From assembly GCA_032433595.1 (NCBI GenBank), contig JASWJB010000059.1, positions 105,137-169,136 on the forward strand: 64,000 nt of DNA, read 5' to 3'. The notes below the pieces were generated by a model that was not told the origin of the DNA, searched no databases, and saw only the letters and a program-made list of their open reading frames with translations. This document shows positions 22,150-33,100 of this stretch, in pieces. A program made the translations under genes and the position numbers. The stretch's first letter is position 1. Each line of letters starts with the position of its first letter. Origin of the DNA: Conoideocrella luteorostrata. Lineage: Eukaryota > Ascomycota > Sordariomycetes > Hypocreales > Clavicipitaceae.

Positions 22150-24579
22150 CGTATCTATTAGTTGCTGGATGCGATTATTTCCTGACAGACAACAACTAGG
22201 TATGTTGGCGCTGCAGTGATTGAGGAGATAAGAGGGTAATCTGATGAACTGGACCGTCGTATCCCGAAGCGGGCTCCGGGCTCGGCAGTATGGTGGGACA
22301 AGGCGTGATTGCAACGGCGGGCTCAGGTATGCGAGGTATGCGGATAGTAGCGAGCGAGCCCCTCGTCCAGTTGAGGGGAAATAGTCCTCCAAACGTCGAG
22401 TCCGTGGAAGAAGTCGCACACTCTGGATATTGAATGAGAAAGGCAGAGGAGTGATGATAGGGAACCAAGGATGATGAAAGAGGGAAAGCAAGATGATAAC
22501 AGAGTACGCGAGAGCGACTTGGCGTAACTGCGTTAGTTGGGTCAAGTTGATGTGATACGGTGAGCAGCCCACTCGCACGCTTGATGTTCGAGCAATAACG
22601 AGCTACGTACACGACGGAGACGGGTGGTGGGGAGGGCTGGAGAGGCGGTTCTAGATTGTCATTTGGCGGTGCCGTCTTGACGGTGACATGGCTCCTTTGC
22701 TTTGTTGGGACCGCATCAGCCGCTGGGTGATAAGTTGCTTGGGCGTCATCCGCTATCAATGAGTGGGTCAGTTGCTGCTTCGGAACCGCAGGGGCAAGTT
22801 CCACCAGACTACTTCAGTACTTAGTATTCAGCCCAGTTAGACAACAGTGTCTTGGCTTTTTGCAGCAAGACGGCCAGGCGATCTGCGGCAGATGGAGTTG
22901 GACCACCCATTCTCAGGCTCGCGTGCTCAGTTCGGCTCTCTGACTGTGCAATGAAGGAGATCAACTCTGTATACTTACCCGCTGTCCGGCTGTATTCTAC
23001 GCAGTAGAGAGGTAGATTCTGTTTACCATAGGCTTATGCTCATTCCATTTGGCTTCTTTTGTGTAAATCTGTCCCCGTCCGGGAGGTAGGCCGTGAAGTG
23101 ATGATGTGATTGTGCCACTCCAGACATCACATCCGTAGGCCTGGCTCTCACTAACCCAAATTCCAGCAGCTGCATTAAGTAGTGTTTTAGTAGCGGCATA
23201 ATCTGCCACACTCCGCACGTAAGACAAGTCAGCCAGACTGCACAGTAATAAATAACAGCAGTGCCGGGACGAAACCCCTGGTATTGACTATACTCCGTAC
23301 CCTCCGTTTAGTAAATCAGGTCCACCTTCTCGAGTGGTCATGGACTGCCTACATACGTACGTAGTTACTACACGTCGCATGATTTTCTCATTACTCTGGA
23401 GACGGTTCCGCAGATTTATTCTGCGGAGTTGTTGGGGAGCAGGCCGGGAGACACGATTCGCTCAATTGTAAAGTTGCTTTACTGTCTAGCAAGTGACAAC
23501 GAAGAGACATCTAGTTGGCGCCCACGCTTCTGCGCCATTTCATGCCACTTGTCTCGGCCGGATGCGAGAACGGGCTAGGCTCGTCATCTCACCTATTATA
23601 TGTATAACCAGAGGCAGCGTAGGTAGTGGCGGCATGGCGGCAATATCGAAAGCCCTCAGCCCCCAATTGGCAGCATAACAACTCCATCCCCGAATGAAAC
23701 ATGCAGCCGTGGCGTATTGCGACCGTGCCTGGAAATGAAGGGGCTTCGCGTTTAGCTCCCGTTGGATGTTTCCTACAGGACACCACCGCACACCACGGTT
23801 TTGATAAACAACGGACTGCTATATCTAAGAGTCGAGTTTTCTGGATCTACTCCTAAGAACCGTAAACATCATCTGAGTGATCAAAGTTCGCGGCACTCAG
23901 CGCCTCGACATTGTGACAAGATAGTCATGGTGACAAGTCTAAGGTCATGTGGCCGCCGAAGCCGACGACGTCCGATGACGTGCGGCTGGACCGACCGAGC
24001 TGATTTGTTGATACGACGCTTTACCGGAGGTAGTGCAAGTAGATAACGGGTATAAGCTTTTAATTTCAACTTGTTTGGGGTTTTCACGTTTTCTCTATTT
24101 ATTTCTTGAATATGCTTTCCCCTGAATGTTTTTTTGGAGGTGTCTCTGTCTGACAGATTATCAGGATACCCACCTTGTAGATTAGACTCTAAATCTTCGC
24201 GAGGTGCTTTAATACGGCTTGCTCGGTGATGATTTTTCTTTTATATACAGCACAATTTGTGAACAGCACCTGCTTACAGGCTGACATCTACACCCTGTCC
24301 ACTGATACATTTAATATAATCGGCTGGATAGTTTTACGATACACACATCTCTCACCGGCCACCTTAACCTTACTCTGATCTTGAATATTTTCACCACTAT
24401 CGTTAAATACTTCAATAGCCTCGAATATCATGTGGTCACAGATACATGCAGGAAATGAGCAGTTTCATGACGAATACAATGTGATTTGATTTGTCACTAG
24501 TGACCATCCTAACTCAAGAGGTCTTCATCTGACAATCCGATTTGACGCCATCATGAACCCATAAGTACCAACAAACCCT
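22150..24579. other. Intergenic region
   Basis: This runs from the start of the 560-residue gene to the stop of RPL10. The first about 430 bases form an open but ATG-less extension, probably a leader. One TACTCCGTA motif is at 23291-23299. The AT-rich part at 24050-24500 has a 38-codon open stretch on the minus strand between stops that I could not identify. Nothing else is supportable. Confidence 0.5.
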
Positions 24580-25486
24580 TTAAGCAGAGAAAGCGTCGGG
24601 GAAACGACGGATGTTCTCCGCCAGAGAGCCGTGGTTGCTGAGGAACTGAACGTAAGCACCATCAACCTTGACACGACCAGCAGCCTTACGATCAAGATAC
24701 TCGTCACGGCGAAGAGGAGTGAAACCCCAGTTCTTGGAGATAATGATCTTTTGGCGACCAGGGAACTTGTATTGAGATCGTCGGAGAGCCTCAAGAGCGA
24801 GGTGGCGGTCTAGAAGATTAGAATTAGCTTAAATGCTGCGCAAGAAATTGAAGGCATATTCTTTGGGATCCAAGACATACTGGAGTCACGAGTACGGACG
24901 CTCATGATGATCTGGCCAATGTTGACACGGGCAACAGTACCGTTGGGCTTTCCCCAGGCACCACGCATACCAGTCTGCAGTCTATCGGCACCAGCGCAAG
25001 ACAACATCTTGTTGATACGGACGACGTGGAAAGGGTGGGCGCGGACTCGGAGGTGGAAACCTTCTTTGCCAGAGTGCTTAACGAGGTATTTGTTGGCGCA
25101 AATACGAGCGGCCTCAAGGGCCTCGGAGCTCAGTTGTTCATACTCGTTGGACACAAGGTGAATGCAAAGCGGGAAGTCGTCAACGTTGGCACGCTTACGG
25201 CCAAGATCGAAGATTCTGATCTTGGGGTCGGGGACACCACGGTTGAACCGCGACTTAGGGAACGGCTAACACAGGGAAAAAAGAGGCAAGTCAGCAAAAA
25301 TTATTCTCGGTTGAGTGACGACACCGTCAAACACCAGAGCGGCGTTGCGATACGTAATATTTTGTCCAGTTCTTTCCAAATTGGAAGTTTCCCGCCGCAG
25401 TTTGGAATCAAAGGGCATCGTATCGGAGATTCGAGTCTTACCTTGTTCTTGCAGTAGCGGTAGCATCGAGCAGGACGACGAGCCAT
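24580..25486 (-). CDS. RPL10: 60S ribosomal protein L10 (uL16)
   Basis: Three exons on the minus strand, 25486-25442, 25265-24881 and 24809-24580, encode 219 residues, the usual fungal length. The first exon ends [15 protein letters not shown], the second opens [13 protein letters not shown], and the second intron splits an Asn codon (phase 1). Conserved blocks include [40 protein letters not shown] and [16 protein letters not shown]. The C-terminus ends in RRFPDAFSA. uL16 joins the large subunit late, near the peptidyl transferase centre, and is needed for 60S activation. The gene shares a 345-base divergent promoter region with RPL30. Confidence 0.97.
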
Positions 25487-25831
25487 CTTGTCGGATTTCG
25501 CTGGTAGTCCTTGGGTTGGTGAAATGTTTTGGGCAAGATGAGTCCGACCGGGAGGAACTTGACTGCCTCTCTGTAAACCCACCACTTTGATTTCAAAGCA
25601 ACTTCTTGGTAAGCTACAATGGTGCCTTTCGCTTAATCTTCGGGGCTTTAGGGCTGTGGCCGTCAGACAGTTGCATTTAATTGGTGGCCGGATGAAAGCC
25701 CTGATCCACTCTTTTCTTAGCCGGTTCAGTGCGAGAAATAATTACTTTGGGTTTTTGGTCACAACTCATTTTTGCCTCTACTCAGCAATCATCGAAGTTC
25801 TCTCCAGTCGCCCAGAGCCGAAACTATCAAG
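25487..25831. promoter_or_regulatory. Bidirectional promoter between RPL10 and RPL30
   Basis: Only 345 bases separate the two ATG codons of two ribosomal protein genes transcribed away from each other, so promoter elements are probably shared. Visible candidates are an ATTGG (CCAAT complement) near 25680, a TTAGGGC near 25647 and an AAAGCCCT near 25694. The last two resemble the TTAGGG-type elements that Tbf1 binds at ribosomal protein genes in some ascomycetes. The element match is approximate and is an inference. Confidence 0.6.
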
Positions 25832-26432
25832 ATGGCCCCCCAGAAGAAGAGCAAGAAGGATGCCAACAGCATCAACTCCAAGTTGGCGCTTGTGATGAAG
25901 AGTGGTAAAGGTACGAACTTAACTTCCCTCCCACCTCCTCGCTCATTCGCTGATATTCTTTGTGCAGTGACTCTTGGTTATAAGAGTTCTTTGAAGTCCT
26001 TGAGATCCGGCAAGGCCAAGCTCATCATCATCGCTGGCAACACTCCCCCGCTCAGAAAGTCGGAACTGGAGTACTACAGCATGTTGTCCAAGGCTCCCAT
26101 CCACCACTTCTCCGGCAACAACGTAAGTCCAATGTTTTTTACTTGCTCGTCTGTCTTGAAGAGCGTATCGGACAAAGCCTGCCTTGACGTTGGTCTTGCT
26201 ACATCATGATTGTCGTCTCGCCTCATGGCGCAAGTTTCTGCTAAGCGAGAACTCTTCTTGCGATCTGCCCAGAGAAAAAGTCTGATTTGGACTTTGGAGG
26301 GTTTCACTTTTGCTTACACAACTGCTCAAACAGATCGAGCTTGGCACTGCCTGCGGAAAGCTCTTCCGTTGCTCCACCATGGCTGTCCTCGACGCTGGTG
26401 ACTCCGATATTCTCAGCGACCAGCAAGCTTAA
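25832..26432 (+). CDS. RPL30: 60S ribosomal protein L30 (eL30)
   Basis: Three exons, 25832-25910, 25968-26122 and 26334-26432, encode 110 residues, typical for eL30. The first intron splits a Val codon in phase 1 (GTACGA donor, TGTGCAG acceptor). The second, 211-base intron is phase 0. Readable family blocks are [58 protein letters not shown] and [12 protein letters not shown], with the end SDILSDQQA. eL30 binds a kink-turn in 25S rRNA on the 60S subunit, and yeast L30 also binds its own transcript to block splicing. The long second intron could be looked at for such control; no snoRNA could be supported in it. Confidence 0.97.
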
Positions 26433-28171
26433 ACAACCATCTGGCTCAGCATTCTATGGCGTTTAGGGGTAATAATGGGTTACGGGAATTGAGGAAAATA
26501 CCAATCAACGTTCTACGATGATGAAAAGTTTCGATAGAGGCCCAATTATCATATGACAATATGGGATACACCTCTGCCTGGGTCGTGCTATTTTTGGGTA
26601 CAGCCAAAGTAGGCGTTGCCAGGAGATGGTCACCTCAAATACAACAATAAACTGATGACCGTTTTACTCCCGCCACTTTCACGATTTATTTTCCGAGAAT
26701 TTTGTGTGATTCGTTATCAAGATACCAATCTGTAAACAGTAGGGGCTGGTTTGTGAATCTCCTCGGCAACGCGTCAAACTCAAATTGTGTTCACATGCAT
26801 TGCCCGTCGCGGAAAGGTTGGCCCGTGTGATCAATCCTGCGGGATTATCATTGAACATACGGAGCACATAGCCTGTGACTGACGTCGCAGCCATGTCTCC
26901 AGAGCAGGCAGACGTGCCAATTCGGTCCAGACGCTAGTTACAGTAGTTATTATCCAAACCAGCACTCCGTAATTCATACGGAGTACTCCGTAGTCGAGCT
27001 TCGTATGGTTATCGTCAATGCAAATTTTACAACAGATAAGTTGTTTACCCGAGGCACTATGCCGCAAGCCTCCTGTATTGTACGGAGTACCGTGTACGGA
27101 GTACATAAAGGCCAACCCTTTGTAATTTGCGAATGTGGATATGCTGTATGTCGTACTGCGATCTGCGTTAATAAACATGTCGCGGCACCATTTTCTCCAA
27201 AGCGAAAGGCCAGGGAATGCAAGGTGGGAGGGCGGCACGGCGGCAGGGCGGCCATTTCGAAAGACAGTAGCTTCTTCCGATGGGTTCCACAGTCATCCAA
27301 TCATCTAATTGGCAGAATGCATATTGTGGTAAGAAAGTCCGCACCATGAAATTCTAGTGCGTCGTTTCACCATGTACGCCGAGACAGAATGGTCACTGCG
27401 AGCTAGTTGACAGCAACAGGATGTTATTCTGACATCTCTGTCACGATTGGTTGGCAGTGGTCTCAGTGATTTCCCAAAGCGACGCTGTATCTATGGTTGT
27501 CCCCATGTTGTTTTGTAAGAGGCAAATACTCATGTAGTACGTGTTGTCGTCCGCAAATTCGTGTAAAGTACGGAGTGTTCCAACATGCAAAGTGGACGAA
27601 ATACAGGCATGGCTTGCTCTATCACGTTGTACCTGCCTGTCTGCATCACTCGATCATCTGTTCGTGAGAAATTTCCGATGCACTGCATGCTTGGACCAAT
27701 TTATTCCTGCATGTGCCAGCTCGACTGAAGCGCACGTCCGTCAACATAATACGTAACTATAATAAGTGCGCACAAGCAATCCCAAGCCGTCCGTCCATGC
27801 AGTAAGTAAGAAGGTGGACCTGCCGAGTGTAAGGGGGACGGACCCTGGCTGAGACCTGCTGCACCCACAGTTGGTACGGAGAGACCACAAGGAACTGAGT
27901 TCAGTTAATAGCAGCAAGGAGCTGCCCAGATTGCCTATTTGTTGTCCTCCACATGCAACCCGTGCCACCGACGCCACGCTTATTACAGAGCAGCCGTACT
28001 AAAGAGTCCCTGAGCGGGCTGCAACAGCACGATACACATTTAATAGCCCCAACGAACGGCAGACATCCTCAGCGAGAGCTGCCTGCTTCGACGGCTCAAC
28101 TTCTTCATTCTCTTACTTCGCATCACTATACATATTACACTTCGCCGTCGTACTATCTCACAGCCGACAAG
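26433..28171. other. Intergenic region with clustered TACGGAGTA motifs
   Basis: No gene is recognised. A perfect 16-base palindrome made of two overlapping motif copies is at 26977-26992, with two further copies at 27081-27089 and 27095-27103 and near-matches around 26868 and 27569. The last about 200 bases are the probable leader of the coiled-coil gene. Confidence 0.55.
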
Positions 28172-30132
28172 ATGTCGACAGCTTCCAAGAAGCCCCCTTC
28201 TGGCGGTGTAGGACGAGTCTCTGCCACAGAATCAGGTGCTGCAACCCCAGGAGCGTCCCAATCGCGAGCCACAGGTCAGAAACCGTCCGCCCCGGCCGGG
28301 CACGCTCGTACAAGATCAGTTCGTAGTGGTACCCCCGTCTCGGCTCGCGCCGCTGCGGTGCGAAGGGACTCTTCCGATGCTCGTGCTGAGACAGCTTCCG
28401 CTCTCGAGGATCTACAACAGCGCCTCCAGAAGGAGGAAAAGCTCTCCGAGCAACACAAGACACAGGGCGAAGTGCTACAGTCAAAGCTAGATGAAGCACT
28501 AAGGGATGCGGCAAAGTGGGAAGAGAAGCTTCATGAGAGCGAAGAACAGCTCGAGGCACTCCATAACGAAAAAAGGGATGCGACACGTCAGATCCGAGAG
28601 ATGGAGACAATATATGAGGCGGAACGCAGCGCTATTCTGAAAGAAAAGGAGGAGTTGGCAAATAAAGAAGAAGAAATGCAGACAGTGATTCAGCGGTTGA
28701 AGGACAGCCTCGCTCAAAGGAACAATATTGACGACGACTCTAGACAGTCAAGACAAGGTAAGAAAGAGCTGCATACATACTTGACATTACAATGTTCATG
28801 ACTCCCCTATTACCACGCCCTACTAACATAGTGCTCTTTTTTCCCACACTAGGCAATTCATCTCCATCCCTGGACGGCAGCAGTTTTGCACCTCCTTCTT
28901 CGCTACAACGAAGCGATTCTCGAAATAACTCCAAGCTCATCCTTCAGAAAGATAAGTTAATCGAGTCCTTGCGACTAGAGCTCGCAGAGGCACAAATCAA
29001 GTTGGTTGAGTCGGAAAATCAGGGGGGCGGTAGAATGCAAGAGGTTGAGCGTCTGCTCATGGAAGCCCGAATGGCCAACGCTCGCCTCATGGAAGACAAC
29101 GAGAGCTATCAACTGCTGCTTCAGGAGAAGACACTCAAGGGCGACTTTGGCCAAAGTGATTTCAGCTATATGAGCGCCAGTGCCAATCAGGATGCACTCA
29201 ACGCACTTGAGGGCAAACCGGCCGGCTCGAGTCTGGCGGATGAGCTATCCGATGCCACTGAGGCAGAAAGCGATGGCTATCGCCGACTTGAGGCCGAGGT
29301 TAAAGCTATGAAAGAGCAGAATAAGGCGCTAACGTTGTATATTAACAAGATTATCGAGCGCTTGCTACAGCATCAAGACTTTGAATCCATCTTGGACCAG
29401 TCTGGAGAAGTCAAAACTGGGCCAGTCAATTCAAACAAGGAGCTTCCTCCACCACCCGGAACCGATCAAGCCAACGGAAATTCTTCATTACTCCAGCGCG
29501 CCAAGTCCATCGCTGTCGGCCCTGCAAAGCCAAAGCCACGGCCACTCTCGTTCATGCCGTCAGCCGCCAACTCAGCCCATACCGATCCAGACACAGCACC
29601 CAGCATTCCTATTGGGAACCTGGGACGATCTGCGAGCACAAGGCGAGTTCGGCCGCAAAGTGATCAGTTCACTGGCGCCGCAAGTCTTGTGAGCCAGATG
29701 TACAAAGGACCTGACGGTCCTGCGTCGCCGCCTTTGGGTACCCCTCGGAATTCGCAATCGTTCTTCGCCCCTCCAAATCTGACAGGCAACCCGAACGTCG
29801 CAGCTCGTTATCCGAGTGGAAGTCAGGCCTCTTCTGGTAACTTCCCTGGGATGAGGAGTGAGACTTCGAGTATAAGCGGGGAGTCCGGAGACATGTCAAC
29901 ATCCACGCCTCCATCACAGTCGCCGCCACGCTCACACAGTGACAAACAGACAACTTTTGCCGGTGGTAAACCCCGCCCGTTGAGACTGGTCCAAGAGAAC
30001 CAGGACGCAGTTAAGGACGGCAGCAATAAACGAGCGAGCTGGTATTCAGGGTGGAGCTGGAACGCTAAGAAAGACGAGATTCAACCTGGCGGTACTGCTG
30101 CCGCCACCACTGCTGCCGCCATCCCCGAATAA
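28172..30132 (+). CDS. Coiled-coil protein with disordered Ser/Pro-rich tail (M-protein-repeat-like fungal protein)
   Basis: Two exons, 28172-28757 and 28853-30132, joined in phase 1, encode 621 residues. The intron ends after a textbook branch point (TACTAAC at about 28821) and the acceptor CACTAG. Residues 1-65 are Ser/Thr/Pro/Ala-rich. Residues about 70-190 form a long charged coiled coil (EKLHESEEQLEALHNEKRD and similar), followed by a second helical stretch at about 220-295 and a third near 345-380 (YRRLEAEVKAMKEQNKALTL). The rest is low-complexity, with the conserved-looking tail RASWYSGWSWNAKK. Fungal homologues tend to be named for generic coiled-coil similarity, and the real role is unknown. 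A cytoskeletal or polarity scaffold would fit; this is inference. Confidence 0.88.
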
Positions 30133-33100
30133 CTCATTATGGAGAACGAGATCTGATGCCTTGTCTACTTGGCTTTAATATTTTATGTGTTGGTTGAAAA
30201 GGGTGGACGAAGCAAAACTGCAAAGCAGCTCCACGGACGGCGTCTAAGGTGTCATCGTTGGGTTCTTCGGAAAGGGGAAAGGGGCTTTTCTGCTTGCATA
30301 TACATCGATCAAGGCATGAATGACTCGGCTGGAGTAGCGATTTTCCGTGGAAGGGGAAGTTAAAATATGGACGTGCCACAATTACGTACAAAGACAGACA
30401 TGAAACACTTTATACGGGCCTGGCCTAAATTAACGTAAATGTACGAATTTTGACGTCAGTAGATTTACTAAGAGAGGCACTATAATTGGATGTTGGTTGT
30501 AATTGGCGTAGATGAATCAAGTGACATACTCACTTACGCATTACACGGAGTACAGAGCGTTATATTATGATATCCGCCTACACAAGACAGTCAATGTCTC
30601 GTTCACCTTTTAGGCTCTCGATTCATTGAACATCAACTCACTCATTCATGGTTCTCGGTCCGAAGCAAGCATCGGGGCTCAGTGTGGCTCACCTCGCCTC
30701 GGCTGCGCTTATTGAATGGATTATGACCTGTCCAAAACACGATGTTCGTGGCACAGTAAGCCCAGATCCCTATCTGGAGTAGGCTATGCGCAGGATTCAA
30801 AGATCGTCGTCGCATGACGTAAGTTCATTGCCATATCAAGTCATCATCCAGTTATGCCAAGACGAAGAGGTCGTGACCGGAACGCCAGTGCTCGACTTTA
30901 GTCTGGGCGGTTGCTGATGGAGCAAAACCTGATTTCGTGGAGGCAACTACCACGCCGGCTGCGTATCGACCTAGGCAGTTACATGCAATATACCGGAAAT
31001 GGACGGTTGTTTGTTTGTTAGTTTGTTTATATATATGTGTGTGTGTGTTCATGTATCCTAGTTTTTGCTCTGTTCCTTGAGATGAGGCAGCACCAGCCTA
31101 CGATGAATGATGCCTCTTTCTTTTTACGTCATTGATTGTGATGTCTCACGTAAACAGTGAGGTTAGAGGAATATGAATTTGCCCAGTGTATGTTGCTTTG
31201 AACTATGTTTAAATTTCTTCGTCGTAGAAAATCAAGCCAACGGAAGCATGCTCTGCAGCAAAGCTGGATTTAAACCAGCACGGCAACGAGGAAGAACGCT
31301 ACTTCGAACTCCGGAATGACATTCTTGATACAGGGTAGTTGGCGGCGCCAAGACAGCGAACGAGCTGTATACTGCGGAGTGATAATTGCCCAGCAATGGA
31401 GACTATGGTCTTCGGTTACGACTTCTTCTTTCAGTGACCACCGGCTGACTCTCGAGGGGTAGTTATCTAAATTACTGACGTGGAAATAATGATTTGGAAG
31501 GGCGCATTGAAAGGAATGCGTCGTGGCTAGGCGCTACAGCGTGTCCAGTTAGTTGCCTGGCTTTTGCCAGATGAGCGGGCCGTCCCTCTAATGTGGCGCA
31601 CCAGACGTCCATCAAACCTTTCTGCTAGTATCGGATCCAGTGCCCATTGCAACCTCAAGGTAAGGGCAAACGACCACAATTCCGGGCATCCGAGGTGCTA
31701 TGTGTTCTTGTTGTTGTGGCATTGTGTCAGTGGTGGTGGTGGATTCTATCGCTGCATGATCGTCCCCATTCCGCAGTATCCGCGACGGACTGCCTGAGCT
31801 GGCCGGCTGTTTGTTTCCTGTCATCGACCAGTTAAAAGTGCGGGATTGATGCTTCAACTATGGACGGCCTACTAGTTGGTACATGACTTGATGAGCACAT
31901 GAATGATGTGAGCTGTCTCGCTGGCTCGGCGCGTGCCTATTGCCACCCATACCGATTGCCTGGCGGCTGGTGCGACGCAAGTGCAGGAACCCGACGCTTC
32001 ACTTGTAGGGCCTTCTGTGTTGCCATGAAATGAGCTTATAGCAGCCAAGGCGGCGGCGGTAAAGCAGCGAGGTCGGCATACATGGTAATATAGATGACTG
32101 ACTTTAGATTCCTTTAGATTTCTCCCTCCCTTTTTTTTTTTTTTTTTTTTCTGATGGTGCAGGTCCGTCCATGCGAGCCATTTTTTTGCCTTGGAACCTG
32201 CTTCTACAGAGGAAGCAAGCCCCGGTGTGGAGGGCTACATTGTGGCGTTCTCTCCCGAACGTGGCGGCAGCCAGAGGGGGGAATACACACCACTACTCCG
32301 TACAAACAGTGCGACTGTATTCCTCCGTTGGACATACAATAATGACTCCGACCCCTGTTGTTGTCGTGTCGAGCTCTAACAGGCCCATGGGCTCTGATTG
32401 CAATTCTGCGGACTAGTTTGTGGCCAGGAAAAGGCACTTTGTTTGGCAGCGTACTTCGTACTATTGTTAGACAACAGGACTTTCGGCGTTGGAGAAGACG
32501 GCAAAGCGGGAGAGCTCCAACATGCATTCGGTGTCCGTTCGCGGTAGCATCGAAATGGGCCTTCAAAGGCCCAGAGCTTATCTGCACATGTCTAACGACG
32601 AATTCGATGCATATATAAAGTACTCTATTCGCTAGGATCTAGGCTCAAGAGTCGCAGTAGCATGCATTCCTTGGAACTAGATCGATTGGAAAAGCTTGTG
32701 TCGTAGTATTGCCTTGGTCAGCACGTGAGCCACACAATAGCATTGCGGCCCAAGTGGGGCCTTGAATCACAGTGCAGTAACAGAGCGAAGACAAACAACG
32801 CCGGAGCAAAAGCTGCGGACTGGGCAACTACGCGAGTACTTACTTTGGGTACTTGCTTCCGGAGCATGAAGTTACCGATGTACTTGGCCCATGCGCTAAC
32901 TAATAAATTACAGTTGGAGGAGAGCGTCTGGCAGGCTACCTGAGAGTAATACGCCCAACGATATGCGCATTTGACATCATGTGCTGCGAAGCATATGGCT
33001 CGATTATCTCCGTATGGTCTTCCGGATATGAATATTGCGCTGAATACTCCGTAGTGCAGACACAATTTCTGCTCTGGTGGGAGTGTCTCGTAGAGCAGAG

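Noticed and set aside
24100..24500. Possible decayed transposase in the AT-rich DNA 3' of RPL10
   Set aside because: A 38-codon open stretch on the minus strand can be read, but it matches no transposase family I know and is closed by stops on both sides.
26123..26333. C/D-box snoRNA in the long RPL30 intron
   Set aside because: A CTGA near 26281 could be a D box, but the only C-box candidate (ATGATTG) has two mismatches and there is no terminal stem.
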